DNA of 64,000 nucleotides from Chrysogorgia sp. JL179-B06 (taxonomy: Eukaryota; Cnidaria; Anthozoa; Scleralcyonacea; Chrysogorgiidae): NCBI GenBank assembly GCA_035772405.1, contig JAYKKM010000192.1, positions 124,001 to 188,000 on the forward strand, read 5' to 3'. Shown piece after piece: positions 11,783-20,002 of this stretch. Each line of letters opens with the position of its first letter. Within the stretch, counting starts at the first letter, position 1. The translations under genes and the position numbers were made by a program. Below the pieces are notes generated by a model, which was not told the origin of the DNA, did no database searches, and was given only the letters and a program-made list of their open reading frames with translations.

Positions 11783-12346
11783 TTATACTACACTTTTTTT
11801 CTTAACCCACTCGTTGTAATAACGATCGCCACTTTCGCACCACCCCAACTTTGGATACACCACCCCAAACAGATTGTCGTCAAACCTCTCTTTCACCTTC
11901 CCGTCTTTGAGGTCTGACACCTTCTTGAGTGTCTCGACTCGTCTTCTGTGGCACAACCTAATAATGTAGTATCCATATCTGCTGACATTTCTACCCTTTA
12001 CCAAATTGCACGAGTACAACGCATTGACAACTTTCAAGAAGTCCTCTTTTATCAACTCAAGGTGCTCACCCTTCACAACGTTCCGTAGTCTCCTCCCCAT
12101 CCACCAAGACCGTTTGTGAACGCTTTTTAGTCGTGTGAGTCTCATGTCGCTATAACTCTGAGTGTAACCCCATTCGATGTCGCCACACTTTGGACACGCG
12201 TACCCACCGCAGTCAGTGATGTTTTTCACAACGTCACAATCCGAGCAGTAGTGAATTCTGAAGGTGCCTCCACACTCAGTTTGCGTCTCGTTCGCGATCT
12301 CGTCAATTGTCAAGCCATAACTCATCTGCCTCATAAGTTTGTCCAT
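11783..12346 (-). CDS. Zinc-ribbon protein, possibly VLTF3-like late transcription factor
   Basis: 187 residues. The N-terminal third holds two cysteine pairs, YCSDCDVV and YACPKCGDIEWGY, making a zinc ribbon. A basic region follows with conserved aromatic and arginine residues (RSWWMGRRLRN, VSRYGYYIIRLC). Many Polintons and large DNA viruses encode a VLTF3-like factor with a zinc ribbon and a helical Y/R-rich core. The resemblance here is by pattern only. I place the start at the ATG of MDKLMRQ rather than the GTG just before it, because the right copy has only that ATG. It lies 10 bp from the polymerase start and looks co-transcribed with it. Confidence 0.5.
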   Translation of the reverse strand: MDKLMRQMSYGLTIDEIANETQTECGGTFRIHYCSDCDVVKNITDCGGYACPKCGDIEWGYTQSYSDMRLTRLKSVHKRSWWMGRRLRNVVKGEHLELIKEDFLKVVNALYSCNLVKGRNVSRYGYYIIRLCHRRRVETLKKVSDLKDGKVKERFDDNLFGVVYPKLGWCESGDRYYNEWVKKKSVV

Positions 12347-12373
12347 CACTCTTATACTACTCCAACATTTTTT

Positions 12374-12793
12374 TTATTGAGTTAGCGCCCACACCGCTAT
12401 TCCACTACCCAAACCTAGCGCACCAACGAACAATAATTGGTATTCCTTCATTTCCGCACTCGGTTGGTAGTAATCCGCAACCCTCGGACTCTCAGTGAAC
12501 ACTCGTCCGCTGTACTGTATGGTCATCACGCTTCTAAGTTCTTCCAGCGCGTGGTTTGTGTCATTGATGTCAGCATTAGCATCAGAGAGCCGTTGCCGTA
12601 AACGCTGGATCTTATCTTTCTTGGCGACCTCATTCTCATACCACGCTTCTTTCGCGCTGGCTAACTGCTCCAACGCGTGGTTGTGTCTCTCCATCTCAGC
12701 TTCATAACCTGTGTGATTGAACTTAGAAAACATAAAGCCAGCGCCTGCAAAAGCCACTGCATTAAAAATCCCTCCAGCCACAACGCTCACCAT
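12374..12793 (-). CDS. Conserved Polinton coiled-coil membrane protein
   Basis: 139 residues. A hydrophobic N-terminus (residues about 1-22, VVAGGIFNAVAFAGAGFMF) is followed by a charged helical middle with heptad-like spacing (about 30-95), a YYQPS motif, and a hydrophobic C-terminus (about 117-138, LLFVGALGLGSGIAVWAL). This organisation recurs in Polintons of cnidarians and molluscs. Its role is unknown; a virion or membrane-remodelling role is a guess. It sits in a tight minus-strand operon with the next two small genes. Confidence 0.6.
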   Translation of the reverse strand: MVSVVAGGIFNAVAFAGAGFMFSKFNHTGYEAEMERHNHALEQLASAKEAWYENEVAKKDKIQRLRQRLSDANADINDTNHALEELRSVMTIQYSGRVFTESPRVADYYQPSAEMKEYQLLFVGALGLGSGIAVWALTQ

Positions 12794-12797
12794 TAAC

Positions 12798-13040
12798 TTA
12801 CGTTGATTTGAATGGATCTGTCGGTATCCACTTTTTCGATTGCGCCCATTTTACTAGCAGCGTTCCTGCACCAACAGCTGCAGCGAGTTTCACTGTGCCT
12901 TTAACTGTCTCTGGTGTCCCCAATGGTTCCCCCAAAGCCTTTTTAGAAATCATACTCACTGCCACAGCACCAGTCGTGACAAGTAGCGCATCGTACAGTT
13001 CGTTCATAAGTTCTTTTCGATCGATCGCAGTCATATACAT
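12798..13040 (-). CDS. Small hydrophobic Polinton protein
   Basis: 80 residues. Two hydrophobic stretches (LYDALLVTTGAVAVSMI and VKLAAAVGAGTLLVKWA) precede a KKWIPTDPF tail. The 'VKGTVKL..AVGAGTLLVKW......IPTD' pattern is familiar from Polinton-encoded small membrane proteins. The function is unknown. It is 5 bp from the next gene. Confidence 0.6.
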   Translation of the reverse strand: MYMTAIDRKELMNELYDALLVTTGAVAVSMISKKALGEPLGTPETVKGTVKLAAAVGAGTLLVKWAQSKKWIPTDPFKST

Positions 13041-13055
13041 TGTCGTGTGTTTTGT

Positions 13056-13400
13056 TCAAGAATCAAATGTGTCTAACGCTGGACGAGTTTTATGACTCTC
13101 TGACACACTAGCTGGTGCAGCACTCACAGGTTCTAATCGTGTCTCTTTTTCGCTGCTAATTGTGTACCATAGCGAAGCAGCGGCAATGATAACACCAAGT
13201 GTTCCAACAATGTAACCATAGCTCCACTCACCACCCTGTTCTTCGTTAACTATCATTTCGCGCATTTTCTTTTCTTTCGCAGCTTTCGATATCTCAGCCA
13301 ACTTTTTACCAGCAGCGACACGCTTTGGGTCCTTCACCTTAGCACTTTTCACATCAGCCGTAATCTTCGCTTCAACAGCCGTCTGTGAGTCTTCAACCAT
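13056..13400 (-). CDS. Small single-pass membrane protein
   Basis: 114 residues. A lysine-rich N-terminal half (KDPKRVAAGKKLAEISKAAKEKK) precedes one membrane segment (about 61-82, YIVGTLGVIIAAASLWYTI) and a polar, serine/proline-rich tail ending in LDTFDS. It is the first gene of the minus-strand operon. The upstream spacer, shared with the divergent gene at 13532, carries 23-bp-type repeats. No known family recognised. Confidence 0.6.
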   Translation of the reverse strand: MVEDSQTAVEAKITADVKSAKVKDPKRVAAGKKLAEISKAAKEKKMREMIVNEEQGGEWSYGYIVGTLGVIIAAASLWYTISSEKETRLEPVSAAPASVSESHKTRPALDTFDS

Positions 13401-13425
13401 CTAATACACTATCACGTGTTATCTT

Positions 13426-13487
13426 ACTCACAGATGACCTCACAGGTGTCTCACAGATAACCTCACAGGTATCTCACAGTTCCAGAC
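13426..13487. promoter_or_regulatory. Tandem CACAGGT/CTCACAG repeats in divergent promoter
   Basis: Between divergent genes at 13400 and 13532, a TCACAGATGACCTCACAGGTG-type unit recurs about two and a half times. The same position in the right copy has a regular 23-bp repeat. An AGTATAACATAATG context precedes the rightward start. Likely operator or promoter repeats for both directions; the function is inferred. Confidence 0.5.
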
Positions 13488-13531
13488 CAAACGCACTAAA
13501 AAATTAGGATTTTTTCTGAGAGTATAACATA

Positions 13532-14249
13532 ATGACTCAAGCCAGAGAAATTAGCGAAGAAGTTATTGCCAACACGCTGAGAACGGCCTTTGTCAGTGTG
13601 TCTACCCCACAAGACGCCTCTGGACCCAACGTCTTAAACGAGTACTTCTCAACATACACACTGTTCGACCCTGACCCTGAAGGGCAGCCAAAACGGCTTA
13701 GCTCTCAGGTCCGCCATACGAGGTATCTTCTCGACGCTTGGATCGATCAACGAGCTTGCTGGTATGTTAGCTGACATAATCCCTGTGTGGTGTTACTCAC
13801 CATTCAAATACCTTATGTTAGCGAGTGATGTCTACTTGAACAACCCTCGTGGGTCCACAGCCACATTACTCGGTAATTTCCTCCAAGTGTTCTTAGCGAC
13901 CCTTATGTGGAAACCATGCCCAACCAAAGCCAAAGCGTGGCTAGAGCTCGCCGCAAACCGCGACGTTCACGTTTGCAAGGTGGGGTGTAATGAGATACTG
14001 GGTGCGGATGATATCAGGGACCACGTACTCTCGCCCGCCCACAGACACTTTGCGAGAGACGAAAACGTGTACACCTGTCACCCATGCGGTGTGGTCACCA
14101 ACGACCCACTGCATCGCTTGAGACACGAGAGCTCACAGTCCCACCTTAAAAACTTAGAGCTTCAGCGGATATTTAACAACGAACAACAGTTGCCGCAACA
14201 GGAGAGAACATTTCTCTGGAGGTATAGTAATCATGAAGAAACTCGGTAA
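13532..14249 (+). pseudogene. Double U1-type zinc-finger protein, frameshifted (left copy)
   Basis: Compared with the intact right-copy gene (52271-52966), this copy lacks about 16-17 nt near 13760, so the frame shifts after about residue 75. The second frame retains both C2H2 fingers: CKVGC..x12..H.x5.H and CHPC..x12..H.x5.H. Its C-terminus is also altered and overlaps the TK start by 17 nt. Confidence 0.7.
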
Positions 14250-14802
14250 ACTAGAAATCGTGATTGGTCCCATGTTTGCAGGAAAAACAACAGAGACTCT
14301 CCGTAGGTTACTCACGTTAAGTAAGTCAGGGCTCAAAGTCCTTTACATGAACAACACAGGTGACACTAGGCGAACTGACCACGCGTTCTCCACACATCGT
14401 CAGACCATAGTTGTTGGATCAGACAGTTTACCTGCGAAGTTAATCACCAACCTCCCAAGCTCTTCTGAGATAGCTGGCTACGACGTCATCGGTATTGATG
14501 AAGGCCATTGGTACTCTGATCTGTCAGTTATTCGCGAATACATCAAAGCTGGCATTCATGTCATTATTTGTGGTCTCATAACAACAGAGCATTTAAAAAG
14601 ACTTGGTGAACTCGACACACTGTTCCCAGTAGCAGACGACATCACATTTCTAAAAGCGTATTGCGCCGTTTGTCGTGACACTTACGGAACAACTGTTGAA
14701 GCGCCATTCAATTGGAGATACAACCCAGGGCCATCATTCGTTGGTGGTGCTGAGCAATATCGCGCAGTGTGCAGACGTCATCATCCTTCCACACAAAATT
14801 AA
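14233..14802 (+). CDS. tk: Thymidine kinase (type II, viral-like)
   Basis: 189 residues, the normal size for a type II thymidine kinase, which phosphorylates deoxythymidine in the salvage pathway. The P-loop GPMFAGKTTE is at residues 12-21. The Walker-B/catalytic motif IDEGHWY is near 92-98. The lasso and zinc region has CAVC...(about 150) and a CRRHH tail, giving three to four metal-binding cysteine/histidine residues. GHW replaces the usual AQF after DE. The copy at 51669 differs at about ten residues only. It overlaps the preceding zinc-finger gene. In a large DNA virus this would raise dTTP for replication in non-dividing cells. Confidence 0.9.
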   Translation: MKKLGKLEIVIGPMFAGKTTETLRRLLTLSKSGLKVLYMNNTGDTRRTDHAFSTHRQTIVVGSDSLPAKLITNLPSSSEIAGYDVIGIDEGHWYSDLSVIREYIKAGIHVIICGLITTEHLKRLGELDTLFPVADDITFLKAYCAVCRDTYGTTVEAPFNWRYNPGPSFVGGAEQYRAVCRRHHPSTQN

Positions 14803-14847
14803 GGGTGTTCTCGGATACCCCACTTTTTAAATTTAGACATTGGTCAC

Positions 14848-15096
14848 ATGAAGCGTCCAATGTACCGTAGAAACATTTTTTCACACAGTGGTCAGAAGGT
14901 TTGTGAAATAAAGAGAGAGAGTTTCGCAGATATTTTTAACGAGTTAAAAACGTCTTTTAAAAATGCTAGAGCAGTTGTCGCTTCAAACGTCGTCTCAACG
15001 ACAAGAACGAGCGCTAACTCGACTCATTACTCGCTGTCTAAAAAGTCTCTTTACAATAGTGTCTCTCGTGGTTACTTAACGCTGATTTATTTTTAA
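14848..15096 (+). CDS. Small conserved protein downstream of TK
   Basis: The first 35 or so residues (MKRPMYRRNIFSHSGQKVCE, then IKRESFADIFNELK) are preserved in both element copies. After that the two differ: 82 residues here, 40 in the right copy. Here the 3' end overlaps the opposite-strand BRO/VRR-NUC gene by 59 nt. It is basic, with no recognisable domain. It could be a real short gene or part of a 3' untranslated region. Confidence 0.35.
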   Translation: MKRPMYRRNIFSHSGQKVCEIKRESFADIFNELKTSFKNARAVVASNVVSTTRTSANSTHYSLSKKSLYNSVSRGYLTLIYF

Positions 15097-15797
15097 ATTT
15101 ACGAAAACACTGGGAGCACTGAAACCCAACGTCAAAGAAATATTTTACTACCGTGGTAATAGCGTCGTCGTATGAGTCGCACAAGAGTGTTAGGTACCCA
15201 GCGGATTTGTATCTGAGTAGCAGAGACTCCTGCTCTTCAGATGTCTTGCCTGTGCCACCTGGATTCTTGAACTCAATCACGAGTCCGCTGTGCTGTCGGT
15301 TTGCATTAGCAATAACTAAGTCAGGTGTTCCACGTTGGTAACCTTTTTTCCACGAATTTATTCTTTTACTCGGTGTCTTGATTCTCACCACAAGCGGCTA
15401 TCAAAATAGCTTCTGGATAATATTTCCTAAGAAAACCAACAACTTTCGTATGAAGGTCGAACTCAGTGATCATTTTAAACTGGTTGTGTTTGAGACCAAC
15501 GTCAGCTAAACTTTTTTTAACGCTTGGTAAGACTTCTGAGTGCACCCACCTTCCAAAGTGTTTCGCACGCTCCATTTTACTCGAGAACACTAACGAGTAG
15601 ACACCAAGTTCGTTGATAAACGAGGCCTGCTCTATCTTCATTTTACAATCAGGTTCGACGTGGTCGTTGACCGCATCTTTTGGTCGAGCGTAACCTAGAG
15701 CGCTTGCGACTTCTCTTGCTTTGAACCATATGTCACCGTTGTGATTAGCCATCGTGATTTGGTGACCATCGAATAATTGCACTGAGTTGGTTGCCAT
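15038..15797 (-). pseudogene. BRO-N / VRR-NUC / zinc-finger fusion, frameshifted (left copy)
   Basis: This is the counterpart of the intact 50670-51431 gene. A 2-nt loss near 15375 (GACACCGAG here, GACACTTCAAG in the right copy) shifts the frame between the BRO-N half (15366-15797) and the VRR-NUC plus zinc-finger half (15038-15391). Both halves are otherwise well preserved, so the break is recent. The domain description is given under the right copy. Confidence 0.8.
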
Positions 15798-15817
15798 TAC
15801 TATAGCCTCACAAAAAA

Positions 15818-15958
15818 CTACTCGACATAGGTGTCGGGTTTTTTATAGATCTGGTTTGTTGTGTACCAATGCAGCAGGTGTGTTTTATTAGTCTTCAGTT
15901 TTCTACGTCGTCTGAAAAAGTTTCTAATGTTACGAGCCAGTTTTCTAAGCCAACCCAT
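15818..15958 (-). CDS. 46-residue basic amphipathic peptide gene
   Basis: A short open frame starts MGWLRKLARNIR, continues with an FFRRRRK-type cluster, and ends YVE. It is preserved in both element copies, with only four or so substitutions and no indel. The N-terminal 20 residues would form a strongly basic amphipathic helix, and the MG start could allow N-myristoylation. It lies between the BRO/VRR-NUC gene and the MGACISR gene. A membrane-active or nucleic-acid-binding peptide is possible; the function is unknown. Confidence 0.5.
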   Translation of the reverse strand: MGWLRKLARNIRNFFRRRRKLKTNKTHLLHWYTTNQIYKKPDTYVE

Positions 15959-15966
15959 TACATAAC

Positions 15967-16173
15967 TTAGGTCACGTCTCCTACCACTCCCACAGTGTCT
16001 GACTCTGGTAACATAATAGGTTCGCCATAAGTCTTTTTAGACCTCATACCAATCTCAGCGTGGAGCTCGAGAGTAACGTCACCGCGGCCAAATGACCCAC
16101 CAGCTTTGAACATGTGATCAGTCGTCTTATTTATCTTATATATTTCATGAGGTCTCGAAATACACGCTCCCAT
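15967..16173 (-). CDS. 68-residue protein with N-terminal acylation motif
   Basis: It begins MGACISRP: Gly2, Ser6 and a near-N-terminal Cys fit a dual myristoylation/palmitoylation signal. The rest is soluble, with a GGSFGRGDVTLELHAE core and a TVGVVGDVT end. It is nearly identical in the right copy (MGACFSRP). The start codon abuts the stop of the upstream fibre-like gene, so they are probably co-transcribed. A membrane-anchored virion or assembly protein is a reasonable inference. Confidence 0.6.
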   Translation of the reverse strand: MGACISRPHEIYKINKTTDHMFKAGGSFGRGDVTLELHAEIGMRSKKTYGEPIMLPESDTVGVVGDVT

Positions 16174-17124
16174 TTACTTTACACCATATTCCTTCATCAT
16201 TTCTCCACCCATGATTATGATGTCTCGGTTCGTCATGTAACCACTCACGATTTTCACACCGTAGAATTCTATCAATGATGGGTATGCATAAGGCGCGAGT
16301 GGTATTCTTGGTCGATGTATTCCAAAAATTGTTCCATAGGGTGTGCCTATCTTTCCCATATTCGCTACGAAGTCTGAATCGGTTGACTTAACGTTGTTGA
16401 CCCTGACGTGTGAATTGTCCATTTGCCAGTGTATTGATATCATATGCATTTTACTTATGTCAACACCACTTGGAATAGTGCATATGCTCTCCATTGCTGG
16501 GATGCTACCACCATACGCGAGTCCGTTGGTCATACCAGTCTTGTACCCTATGAACTTGTCCCACTGACCATCGTCGTTTGATATAATTGTCTCCCAATTT
16601 GATCCAGCGGTACGAGTAGGTAACCTCACCACGACAAAAATGGAGAGGTCGCACCATTGCATACTGGGGCAATTAAAATGGAGACCTGACTCAAGTGGGA
16701 GTGGTGTTAACACAGGGGATAGAAAACTTTGGCTTACACTACTGATGCCGACAATAGGGCCGTAGGTTGGGTTGTTTTGCACTAATTTACTTGTTTCACC
16801 AATAGCTTTCACTTTGTTTGAACCATTGGTGTGAAATTCCACATTTTTCAAGGCGTGTGTGCTAACGTTGAAGTCGAGCACAATATTATAGGACTGACTC
16901 TTGAGGAAACCCGATAGCAATTGCTCTAGAGTTCTTTTATTCGCGACATCTGAGTCATCGACTGGGTCTGCTACGTTTTTTATCGCTGAGCCTTGCATGT
17001 CTATTATTCCAGACATCCTTCCACCGGTCGCACTTAATTTGGGATCTTCGTCCAGATGTCTTTTCGTTCTCTTTAGTATTTTATCGTGAGAGTCGTCAGA
17101 CTCATACCCATAGTTTAGACTCAT
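16174..17124 (-). CDS. Fibre-like protein (tail-fibre repeat + lectin-like domain)
   Basis: 316 residues. After MSLNYGYES and a basic stretch comes GGRMSGIIDMQGSAIKNVAD, then PVDDSDVANKRTLEQLL. This is the 'G.m.G.idM.g..I.nv..P.d..DaaNk..l' unit typical of phage tail-fibre and viral collar or fibre proteins. The C-terminal ~180 residues (VVVRLPTR, IHWQMDNSHVRVNN, SLIEFYGVKIVSG) look like a LamG/concanavalin-type jelly roll. A virion attachment role is inferred. It ends one base before the MGACISR gene and starts 3 bp after the variable gene. The right copy is almost identical. Confidence 0.55.
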   Translation of the reverse strand: MSLNYGYESDDSHDKILKRTKRHLDEDPKLSATGGRMSGIIDMQGSAIKNVADPVDDSDVANKRTLEQLLSGFLKSQSYNIVLDFNVSTHALKNVEFHTNGSNKVKAIGETSKLVQNNPTYGPIVGISSVSQSFLSPVLTPLPLESGLHFNCPSMQWCDLSIFVVVRLPTRTAGSNWETIISNDDGQWDKFIGYKTGMTNGLAYGGSIPAMESICTIPSGVDISKMHMISIHWQMDNSHVRVNNVKSTDSDFVANMGKIGTPYGTIFGIHRPRIPLAPYAYPSLIEFYGVKIVSGYMTNRDIIIMGGEMMKEYGVK

Positions 17125-17126
17125 TA

Positions 17127-18497
17127 CTACTTCAAGGTGTATTTGGTTAGTAGATAGCCAGAGACTGCTGAGAACCCTAACACTATCGCTAGCGTTGTCG
17201 TGGTGTCTGACTTACTTGTGGTGGTCTGCGCTATTTGATTGGTGGTGACCACTGTTTTCTTTGCAGGTGACGTAGCTAGAGTTTCCAAGTGAAGTCCTGC
17301 CGCTTGGTGGACTTTTTTGTGCTTCGCTTTTGACGCTCGATAGTTCAGCCCGTCGTTATACCCAAATGTCATCCCAGTTTCGGACGAAGTTCTTAGCACG
17401 TTATTGTAACCAACGATGGGGTCCTTTAACAAGACCATGCTTCTGGGGATCAGCCAAGTGTTGGGTGTCACAGCTGTGTCTAGCTTAACGTTGGTGTCAC
17501 TAATCGCTTTGTTCATAAGGTTGATCCAAACACTCGGTGAATATTGAACCACAGCGTTTTCAACGATGTCTCTAAAGATTTGTTGCGTTTCTCGAGCACT
17601 AGCTCTAGTTCCCACGATGCTTTGCTTTGACCTCGCTTGGGCTCCAAGAATGGCGTACATGTAAACTTCAATCGATTGGTTTAGTAGTTCTTGCCCTAGT
17701 GGTGTGAACCCGTCAGAGTGTCTTGGGCAATACCGACGATAATCACCTTGGATGTCTTTGATGTATCTATTGTCAACATCAGTCAATGGTAGGTGACCTT
17801 TCAAAAGTCGCCAGTCAGGGAGGTACAGTCTTAAGATGTTGTTAATGTCAACTTGACTCTTACTCAAACGGAACATCACACGACGAATGGTGAAGTACAC
17901 GTGAAACCTCATGAGACCCACGACTTGCTTTGGAACGTCGACGTGATAACTTAAGTTTTGTAGAGACACCCCTGAGCGGTATGTAGCGATGTACATACCT
18001 GCGATCGCTTGATAGTAGCTCTCGAGTAGAGTCCAAACTGTGTTAACGTTACCACCAATTGCCTTGTCGTTGTGACGTCTTTTGGTGTCGATGAGTATTC
18101 TCGGTAGGTCTGATTTGAAGGAATTATTGTCGTCAACAAAGACGTCAAAATTGTGGGTTGGGTAATTTAGGACATATGGTGGAAACGTTGCGACTTCTCT
18201 GTAGCTCTTGTGGGTCTCCGTCAGTAGTAACTTTGGGACACGTCCATCGCTCGACCATATTCTTGGGAATCTTGGTGTGTTGCTAAGGAATTTCGTGAAG
18301 CCCTTGTTCTTCGTGAACTTTGATGACTTTATGTTTATCATGTCAGAGTACTTTGAACCCGACTTGAAGTAAATGTCAACGGTCTTGACTGTTTTATTGT
18401 CGTCTGCGAGGTTGTACCCAAACTCAAACTTATTTAGTTGCGCATTTGGAAATTCACTAAGAAGAATTAGTTCACCTTGCTTTCTTCTTGTTAGCAT
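17127..18497 (-). CDS. Highly variable tail-anchored protein (left allele)
   Basis: 456 residues. It corresponds to the 47821-49338 gene but is far more diverged than any neighbour. Shared islands are KFEF, VLNYP..NF.VFV, GVSLQ.LS, MRFH.YFTIRR, LGAQAR, W.NMNK.I.DTNV and the last 26 residues. The C-terminus holds one membrane segment (TLAIVLGFSAVSGYLLTKY). The LRFH.Y.T.RR...AQAR pattern occurs in a family of uncharacterised Polinton proteins. Its start lies only 24 bp from the divergent virion-protein gene at 18521. The function is unknown. Confidence 0.65.
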   Translation of the reverse strand: MLTRRKQGELILLSEFPNAQLNKFEFGYNLADDNKTVKTVDIYFKSGSKYSDMINIKSSKFTKNKGFTKFLSNTPRFPRIWSSDGRVPKLLLTETHKSYREVATFPPYVLNYPTHNFDVFVDDNNSFKSDLPRILIDTKRRHNDKAIGGNVNTVWTLLESYYQAIAGMYIATYRSGVSLQNLSYHVDVPKQVVGLMRFHVYFTIRRVMFRLSKSQVDINNILRLYLPDWRLLKGHLPLTDVDNRYIKDIQGDYRRYCPRHSDGFTPLGQELLNQSIEVYMYAILGAQARSKQSIVGTRASARETQQIFRDIVENAVVQYSPSVWINLMNKAISDTNVKLDTAVTPNTWLIPRSMVLLKDPIVGYNNVLRTSSETGMTFGYNDGLNYRASKAKHKKVHQAAGLHLETLATSPAKKTVVTTNQIAQTTTSKSDTTTTLAIVLGFSAVSGYLLTKYTLK

Positions 18498-18520
18498 CTA
18501 CATAACACACACTATGTTAT

Positions 18521-19183
18521 ATGGTCAGGGTCGTAGTGTTGATTAGAGGTCCAACGGAGACTGTGGATCTACCAGAAGCACTTTTGACGTTTGGCTCAGA
18601 CCCTCACTTACTAGTAAAAAAAGCGACCATCTTTTGGGACTACGTTAACGTGGAGACCGGTGTGAATGATGAAATAAGTTACAACAGCAACAAACACGTT
18701 TTTGAGTCTGGGTACCACACTTTTAAAATGATTGCTGACGAGTTGAAGGGATTGGGGGCTATCGAGCTAGTAGCCAACAAACACAATTCAAAGTGCGCGA
18801 TAAGAACTGACCAACAATTAGAGCTGTTTAAATTTGGAGAGCTGTTAGGGTTCAACGATAACACAACGGTGAGTAGTAGTGGTTTGGTCAGCCCTAACGT
18901 TGTGAACGTTAACAAAGGGCTGAAGTACGTACAAGTGGGTTGTAGCATTGTGAACAGACCTGAGAATATTGTTAATGGTAGCAAAAGCGAGGTTATCGTT
19001 GAGTTGCCATTGACCACCACCCAACCACTGAAGAGCTCTGTTCAACAATTCTTCAACATTGAGTCGAAGGTGTCGATAAACAAAGGCGCTTTTACACAGC
19101 TAGTGTTTAATGTGACTGACCAAGATGGTAGTGGTGTTGATGTTGGTGACATATTGTTAGATTTGTATGCAACGCTCGAGTAG
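18521..19183 (+). CDS. Putative minor virion protein 1
   Basis: 220 residues, with beta-strand-rich composition. Landmarks are HLLVKKATIFWDYVNV (about 30-45), LLGFNDNT (about 107), GLKYVQVGCSIV (about 128-139), EVIVELPLTT (about 152) and a VSINKGAF..LVFNVTD..G...D end. The order 'LLGF ... GLKYvxV.CdiVE ... l..lPl ... V.I.kG.f..m.f.v.d..G' is that of a protein found in most animal Polintons and thought to be structural (penton or fibre type). It is paralogous to the next gene. The promoter is shared with the divergent variable gene. Confidence 0.55.
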   Translation: MVRVVVLIRGPTETVDLPEALLTFGSDPHLLVKKATIFWDYVNVETGVNDEISYNSNKHVFESGYHTFKMIADELKGLGAIELVANKHNSKCAIRTDQQLELFKFGELLGFNDNTTVSSSGLVSPNVVNVNKGLKYVQVGCSIVNRPENIVNGSKSEVIVELPLTTTQPLKSSVQQFFNIESKVSINKGAFTQLVFNVTDQDGSGVDVGDILLDLYATLE

Positions 19184-19208
19184 CTAACATTAAACGCGCG
19201 CTAAAGTA

Positions 19209-19997
19209 ATGAGTCTAAACTATGGGTTCGACTCTGGTGGCTACACTGAAAAGCGACGTACAAACAACGACCCTCAAAAGTTGACGGTGCTCATTGAAGG
19301 TGTGGAGAAAGTTGTGACTTTTGACTACAGTGTAGTGGTCACACACGATAACCCACACATTGTAGTCAAGACAGCCACTGTGTTTTGGAGCTATGATAAT
19401 GTGACGAGTAGTGATGATATTCGATTCTTATATGTTGCTTCAGGAACACCAATATCAAGACTCCCGACAACTCGATTGGATGGGGGTCACTACGACTTCG
19501 ACGCGTTGGTTAGAGCTCTACGACACGCGCTCAGGGTGGTTTATGTAGACTTCATGGTGGAGAAACTGATGGCCACAGGTAGAAGTAGGGTCAAAGCTCG
19601 GCCTATTAGGCATGGCGTCATCGGAGTAGAGCTTAAGCTAGGTGGTATTGGGCTTTTGCTCGGTTTCGTGAAGGACGCAGGAATTTTGTTAGATGATAAG
19701 TGGCACGACAGCCCAAACAAGATTGACATGAATAGAGGTCTAAAGTATGTAGAGGTCTCGTGCGACGCTGTTGAGACGGAGAGCAATGTGAGCACTGATG
19801 GGAAGCGTAGTAATGTGATCACAACATTGCCAGTGCCCACCGAGCAGTCTCTTGATGGAGGGGTACAACGTTATGCGTATATTGAGTCCAAGGTGAGAAT
19901 TAAAAAAGGTATTTACTCAAGTATGACGTTTCGTGTCAAACCAAACAATGGTGACGCTGACGTTAGTGCAGTGCTATTGGAACTGTATATTGTGTGA
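19209..19997 (+). CDS. Putative minor virion protein 2 (paralogue of the preceding gene)
   Basis: 262 residues. It shares with the preceding gene HIVVKTATVFWSYDNV, GLLLGFVKDAG, GLKYVEVSCDAVET, ITTLPVPTEQSLDGG, YIESKVRIKKG and MTFRV near the C-terminus, so the two arose by tandem duplication. Unlike gene 1 it starts MSLNYGFDS, the same N-terminal string as the fibre-like protein. Its stop overlaps the first possible (GTG) integrase codon. Likely a virion protein, by family pattern and position. Confidence 0.55.
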   Translation: MSLNYGFDSGGYTEKRRTNNDPQKLTVLIEGVEKVVTFDYSVVVTHDNPHIVVKTATVFWSYDNVTSSDDIRFLYVASGTPISRLPTTRLDGGHYDFDALVRALRHALRVVYVDFMVEKLMATGRSRVKARPIRHGVIGVELKLGGIGLLLGFVKDAGILLDDKWHDSPNKIDMNRGLKYVEVSCDAVETESNVSTDGKRSNVITTLPVPTEQSLDGGVQRYAYIESKVRIKKGIYSSMTFRVKPNNGDADVSAVLLELYIV

Positions 19998-20002
19998 ATT
20001 AT

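Noticed and set aside
13426..13487. CRISPR-like array
   Set aside because: Only two to three short units with no spacers of constant length; the setting is a eukaryotic transposon promoter.
14803..14860. Extension of TK through a frameshift into the MKRP frame
   Set aside because: TK already ends at its normal length with the zinc residues present in both copies, and the stop is identical in both.
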